Below are positions 7,796 to 10,393 of a stretch of DNA of 10,393 nt, piece after piece (within the stretch, counting starts at the first letter, position 1; the number at the start of each line of letters is the position of its first letter). This DNA is from an uncultured Alphaproteobacteria bacterium (GTDB lineage: Bacteria > Pseudomonadota > Alphaproteobacteria > Rickettsiales > Midichloriaceae). The DNA is taken from positions 1 through 10,393 of the forward strand of contig CAIOSF010000052.1 of assembly GCA_903860855.1 (NCBI GenBank), written 5' to 3'. A model generated the notes under the pieces. That model had not been told where the DNA came from. It did no database searches and saw only the letters and a program-made list of their open reading frames with translations. The position numbers and the translations under genes were made by a program.

Positions 7796-8069
7796 ATTCC
7801 TCGTACGTTGTAGTCAATAAGACTAATGTTGGTATCGAAAATTACGATCTAAAGTCTGTTAATCTATTAAAATTATTAATAATAGATGATAAATGCAGGG
7901 TCGATGGTCTGCAAGGGGAGCCCAGCACCCCGAAGAGGACAAGGCAAAGTATCAAACATTAACCTAAAAAACTATACAATTCCCAAATCGTGAGAAGATC
8001 TTATATGCCAAAACAATTAGACTTTTCTGCAACAAAGCGCACACTAGACACAGTATACGAGGTCCAGTT
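7796..8069. other. Spacer upstream of the DMT permease with a GC-rich patch
   Basis: No convincing gene. Bases about 7893-7950 are clearly richer in G and C than the surroundings and contain GGGG and CCCC separated by 9 bases, a possible short hairpin. The string CGATGGTCTGCAAGG (7902-7916) recurs at 9203-9216 with one base missing. Short open frames here in both directions lack ribosome sites. The promoter of the downstream permease probably lies in this spacer, but no strong -35/-10 pair could be identified. Confidence 0.35.
8059..8063 (+). promoter_or_regulatory. Shine-Dalgarno GAGGT of the DMT permease
   Basis: GAGGT lies 6 bases before ATG 8070. It decides the start in favour of this codon over the in-frame ATG at 8088. 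Confidence 0.65.
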
Positions 8070-9122
8070 ATGAGCAACAAAGCGGCCATGGATGGGAGGG
8101 CCCCACCACCTCAAGCAATTTATGGCATTATATTCATGCTACTTAATACAGTATCGCTGGCTGTCTTGGACATATCATCCAAGGCACTGCGCAGTGAATT
8201 TAGCTCAAGCCTTATAGTATTCATATATAAGTTCAGCTTGTTTGTTATGATATTACCTTGGGTTTTCATAGAGGGAAGGAAAAGATTGAAAACACGCCGA
8301 TTACACTTCCATATATTGCGCAGTTTTTTTGGTACAGCTGGCGCTATTTGCTTTATCCATGGGCTAAAATACGTGAATATGGCTGACGCTGCTGCCTTAG
8401 AGAATGTCCAATACATCTTAATCGTATGCCTAGGCTTGATATTTTTCGGTGAGAAGTTAACAAAAACCAAACTTGCAGCCATAGTATTGGGCTTTTTAGG
8501 GGCACTAATTGTGGTGAAACCAGGATTAGTTGGTCAGTTTTTCAATAGTGATTATAGTTTCTCTGGTCACAAAGATGCGGGTGAAAGTAATTACTTATTC
8601 ATGTTATTCGCTATATCATTTTGGGCGGTGAATACTATACTAGTAAAAATTCTGGGAAATACCGAACATAATAAGACGCAAATGTTCTACCTATTGCTAT
8701 TTGCCTCCATTTGGTCATTTCCAGCAGCATTTATACACTGGGATAAAATCGAATTTCTCGGCAATACATTACCACTATCTCCAAGCTGGGTGGCGCTGAA
8801 AGATCTCAATTTCCGTCAGGAACATATTCTATTATTAGCTCTTATGGCAGCCTGCTATTTTAGCCATGGAGTCGCCTATTTTAATGCATTGAAAACTGAG
8901 CTCTCTATTGTCATTCCTTTTAGATATACTAAACTGCTCTTCAGTGCAGTTCTCGGCTATGTCTTTTTTGGAGAAATTGAAGATGAGTATTCATATATTG
9001 GCTATCTTTTTATAATAAGCGCAAGTTTGCTGCTGCTACGCTATGAAATGCGCAGAAAGAAAATGCTAAAAAAACGTCGCAAAGAAACAATCGATAATAA
9101 ACTAGTACCAAGCCCTAGATGA
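8070..9122 (+). CDS. DMT-superfamily (EamA) inner-membrane transporter
   Basis: The 350-residue protein carries two EamA repeats, at about 17-150 and 175-325, predicted to give about ten membrane helices. Visible family features are the end of repeat one, FFGEKLTKTKLAAIVLGFLG (125-144) then VVKPG (148-152), and the matching VFFGEIEDEYSYIGYLFI (298-315) in repeat two. Residues 105-116 (MADAAALENVQ region) lie at the helix end typical of these carriers. DMT/EamA proteins move metabolites such as amino acids, nucleotide sugars or S-adenosylmethionine; Rickettsia uses one for S-adenosylmethionine, so import of a host metabolite is plausible, but the substrate cannot be read from sequence. The C-terminal tail (326-342) is strongly basic (RRKKMLKKRRK), fitting a cytoplasmic end by the positive-inside rule. 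Start is set by GAGGT at 8059. It is a single-gene unit on the plus strand, converging on the hydrolase. Confidence 0.9.
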   Translation: MSNKAAMDGRAPPPQAIYGIIFMLLNTVSLAVLDISSKALRSEFSSSLIVFIYKFSLFVMILPWVFIEGRKRLKTRRLHFHILRSFFGTAGAICFIHGLKYVNMADAAALENVQYILIVCLGLIFFGEKLTKTKLAAIVLGFLGALIVVKPGLVGQFFNSDYSFSGHKDAGESNYLFMLFAISFWAVNTILVKILGNTEHNKTQMFYLLLFASIWSFPAAFIHWDKIEFLGNTLPLSPSWVALKDLNFRQEHILLLALMAACYFSHGVAYFNALKTELSIVIPFRYTKLLFSAVLGYVFFGEIEDEYSYIGYLFIISASLLLLRYEMRRKKMLKKRRKETIDNKLVPSPR

Positions 9123-9262
9123 ACGAGTCTAAGTAACATTATTATAACCTAACGCCGTATGCACTACAGGCAATGCCTCGTTATGGTGCGTTGTGACAAA
9201 GCCGATGGCTGCAAGGCCAGGATATAATAACGCCATAACATCATATATACGGATAAAAATTA

Positions 9263-9303
9263 AATAGACAAGTAATACCAATTATCAAATGGGCTTGTCT
9301 ATT
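9263..9303. repeat. Perfect 10-bp inverted repeat (hairpin)
   Basis: AATAGACAAG at 9263-9272 is exactly inverted as CTTGTCTATT at 9294-9303, around a 21-base loop. The left arm lies outside the ATACCA-ended element and the right arm inside it. It may act as a bidirectional RNA hairpin between the converging genes, though there is no T-run to make it a classic terminator. Confidence 0.5.
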
Positions 9304-9341
9304 GCATTTGACTACGTCCACTTCATGTGGGAAACTGGTAT
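9275..9341 (+). repeat. ATACCA-ended short element, best preserved copy (copy B)
   Basis: This 67-bp element starts ATACCAATTATCAAAT and ends GGGAAACTGGTAT, so its ends are imperfect inverted repeats (ATACCAATT against ATACCAGTT). Its inner part matches 546-597 at 40 of 52 bases in the same orientation, and 5668-5732 in the opposite orientation. Size, inverted ends, lack of coding capacity and position in spacers fit a MITE-like or palindromic element. No clear target-site duplication is visible. Confidence 0.55.
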
Positions 9342-9424
9342 GATAAGTCACAATGCACAAGCAGGAGGATATCAATTCATCCACGAGACCACAGCATCGT
9401 CGCCATTAACTGAATACCAGAGAA

Positions 9425-9441
9425 ACAAGCTCAGGATGACA
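9425..9441. repeat. ACAAGCTCAGGATGACA motif, possible fragment of a dispersed repeat
   Basis: From memory, strings close to this one recur as short palindromic repeats in several alphaproteobacterial endosymbiont genomes; only one copy is present here, so the window itself cannot show repetition. It sits just beyond the 67-bp element in the same spacer. Confidence 0.25.
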
Positions 9442-9538
9442 GAAAGCTGAATTTCAACTTTTTCAAATGCTAGATAAATTGATGGCATATCTATATTATG
9501 CTTTATACAAACGCTTGCTAAATATTCTCTATTACATA

Positions 9539-10252
9539 TTATTCATCTACCGCACCATGTTGCCGTTTTCTTCTGTCCTTCTTCATGCGGCGAGGCTGAT
9601 CCTCTATCGATCCATTGGCCTGCAGATAATTATCCAGTAATTCATCGAATTCATCTAACTTATTGGTGAAAAAGTGATCAGCCTTATCAATAACTTGATA
9701 TTCAAGATCAGATCTCTGCTTTTCAAGCTTTTCATAAAACTTGTATACCTTATCCTCAGATACTACGGTATCATCCGTCCCTTGAATGATCAAACCTGGA
9801 GTAGGACAAGGAGAAAGAAATGTTAAATCATATTGAACTGGAGGAGCTGCAATAACAAACCTACTAGCTTCTGGCCTCCTCATTAGAAGCTGTAGCGCAA
9901 TCCAGGCACCAAAAGAAAAACCAGCAATCCAGCAACTAGACGCCTCAGGACAATTGCCCTCTAGCCAGTCCATGGCCGTGGCAGCATCAATTAACTCCCC
10001 AACACCATGATCAAAACAACCAGTCGACTTACCAACTCCTCGAAAATTAAATCGGAGCACGGAGAACTTATTACGCACGAAGGCTTGGAATATCCTATAA
10101 ACTACTTTGTTATTCATAGTTCCACCATGAAGAGGATGAGGATGCAAGACCATAGCTATAGGAGCCCCCCTTTCCTCACTTTGATAATACCTTCCTTCCA
10201 AACGACCGGAAGAACTATTAATAACGATATCTCTCATAGTTGCAGGATACAT
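9539..10252 (-). CDS. Alpha/beta hydrolase, COG2945-like
   Basis: This 237-residue soluble protein has an alpha/beta hydrolase core. Markers in order are the oxyanion-side motif LHPHPLHGGTMNNKV (36-50), NFRGVGKSTG (69-78), the nucleophile elbow GFSFG (111-115) with Ser113, GTDD (158-161) with the acid Asp160 or Asp161, and ADHFF (191-195) with His193. The catalytic triad therefore looks complete. LHPHP and RGVG are typical of a conserved proteobacterial group of small esterase-like hydrolases, common in alphaproteobacteria, with no firm substrate. No signal peptide is seen, so a cytoplasmic location is likely. Residues about 218-232 form a very basic tail (RRMKKDRRKR) beyond the core. The start may be Met1 (10252) or Met6 (10237), which begins just before the first strand; neither has a good ribosome site. 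It stands alone, converging on the DMT permease. Confidence 0.9.
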   Translation of the reverse strand: MYPATMRDIVINSSSGRLEGRYYQSEERGAPIAMVLHPHPLHGGTMNNKVVYRIFQAFVRNKFSVLRFNFRGVGKSTGCFDHGVGELIDAATAMDWLEGNCPEASSCWIAGFSFGAWIALQLLMRRPEASRFVIAAPPVQYDLTFLSPCPTPGLIIQGTDDTVVSEDKVYKFYEKLEKQRSDLEYQVIDKADHFFTNKLDEFDELLDNYLQANGSIEDQPRRMKKDRRKRQHGAVDE

Positions 10253-10393
10253 AACGAATTAGACTCTAGAATCGAATACCATATACGGATGGTTATGACA
10301 ATCAAATATAAGTGGCAGCTAATACTGGACACAATTGGAAAGAATCATGTGTATTGCGCCCTCTGTACTTTGTATTGATTTTTTCCAAAAACC

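Larger units (their letters stand above)
9123..9538. other. Convergent 416-bp spacer with repeats and dyads
   Basis: No coding frame is convincing. The left part (about 9160-9240) shows dyads: AGGC-AAT-GCCT at 9168-9178, and GTTATGG (9180-9186) facing CCATAAC (9233-9239) with GCC/GGC pairs between. The middle holds the 67-bp ATACCA-ended element and an overlapping perfect 10-bp inverted repeat. The stretch 9345-9450 is richer in GC than the rest and contains an ACAAGCTCAGGATGACA motif. No T-run terminator was found for either converging gene. Confidence 0.5.

Noticed and set aside
7893..7950. GC-rich patch resembling the 3' half of 5S rRNA (CGATGG-CTGCAAGGGG)
   Set aside because: No 5' half, no conserved CCGAAC loop and no closing stem, so it is not a 5S gene; the likeness may be chance.
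7750..7962. Plus-strand open frame of 70 codons upstream of the permease
   Set aside because: No ribosome site, mixed composition across the AT-rich and GC-rich parts, and no recognisable motif.
10253..10393. Possible promoter of the hydrolase gene (TTGTGT with TATATT on the minus strand)
   Set aside because: The boxes are poor matches in AT-rich DNA, where such pairs are expected by chance.

Overview
The window is AT-rich DNA with a gene set that fits an alphaproteobacterial, probably Rickettsiales-like, intracellular bacterium. The support is family resemblance only: a long-form L25/CTC ribosomal protein, a MurE with a DAP-type signature, an EamA/DMT carrier, a COG2945-type alpha/beta hydrolase, and gene-poor spacers with decayed coding sequence and short repeats. 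No rRNA, tRNA, CRISPR array, transposase or phage gene was found, so the taxon is an inference.

Layout from left to right. Bases 91-417 (+) carry a hypothetical 108-residue ORF with an odd Gly/Pro/Cys/His tail. Bases 595-3699 (-) encode a full-length RND (AcrB-like) inner-membrane pump, with no membrane-fusion or outer-membrane partner nearby. A 255-bp spacer with a near-perfect 15-bp dyad separates it from murE (3955-5661, -). Upstream of murE, on the same strand, lie a small basic protein of unknown function (5737-5949) and rplY (5983-6582). The order of transcription is rplY, small ORF, murE, then the pump, and the first three are close enough to be co-transcribed. Bases 6733 to about 7616, perhaps 7795, hold a decayed minus-strand gene with several frameshifts and stops. 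A DMT-family permease (8070-9122, +) and an alpha/beta hydrolase (9539-10252, -) converge on a 416-bp spacer rich in short repeats and dyads.

The clearest structure not explained by genes is a family of short elements of about 65-67 bp with ATACCA-type inverted ends. Copies sit at 9275-9341 and 5668-5732, and a related piece lies at 546-597. The 5668-5732 copy makes up almost the whole gap between the small ORF and murE, ending 6 bp before the murE ATG. The 546-597 copy supplies the stop codon of the RND pump. I read these as MITE-like or palindromic elements that settle at gene borders. I see no convincing new multi-gene system; most coding content is housekeeping or transport.
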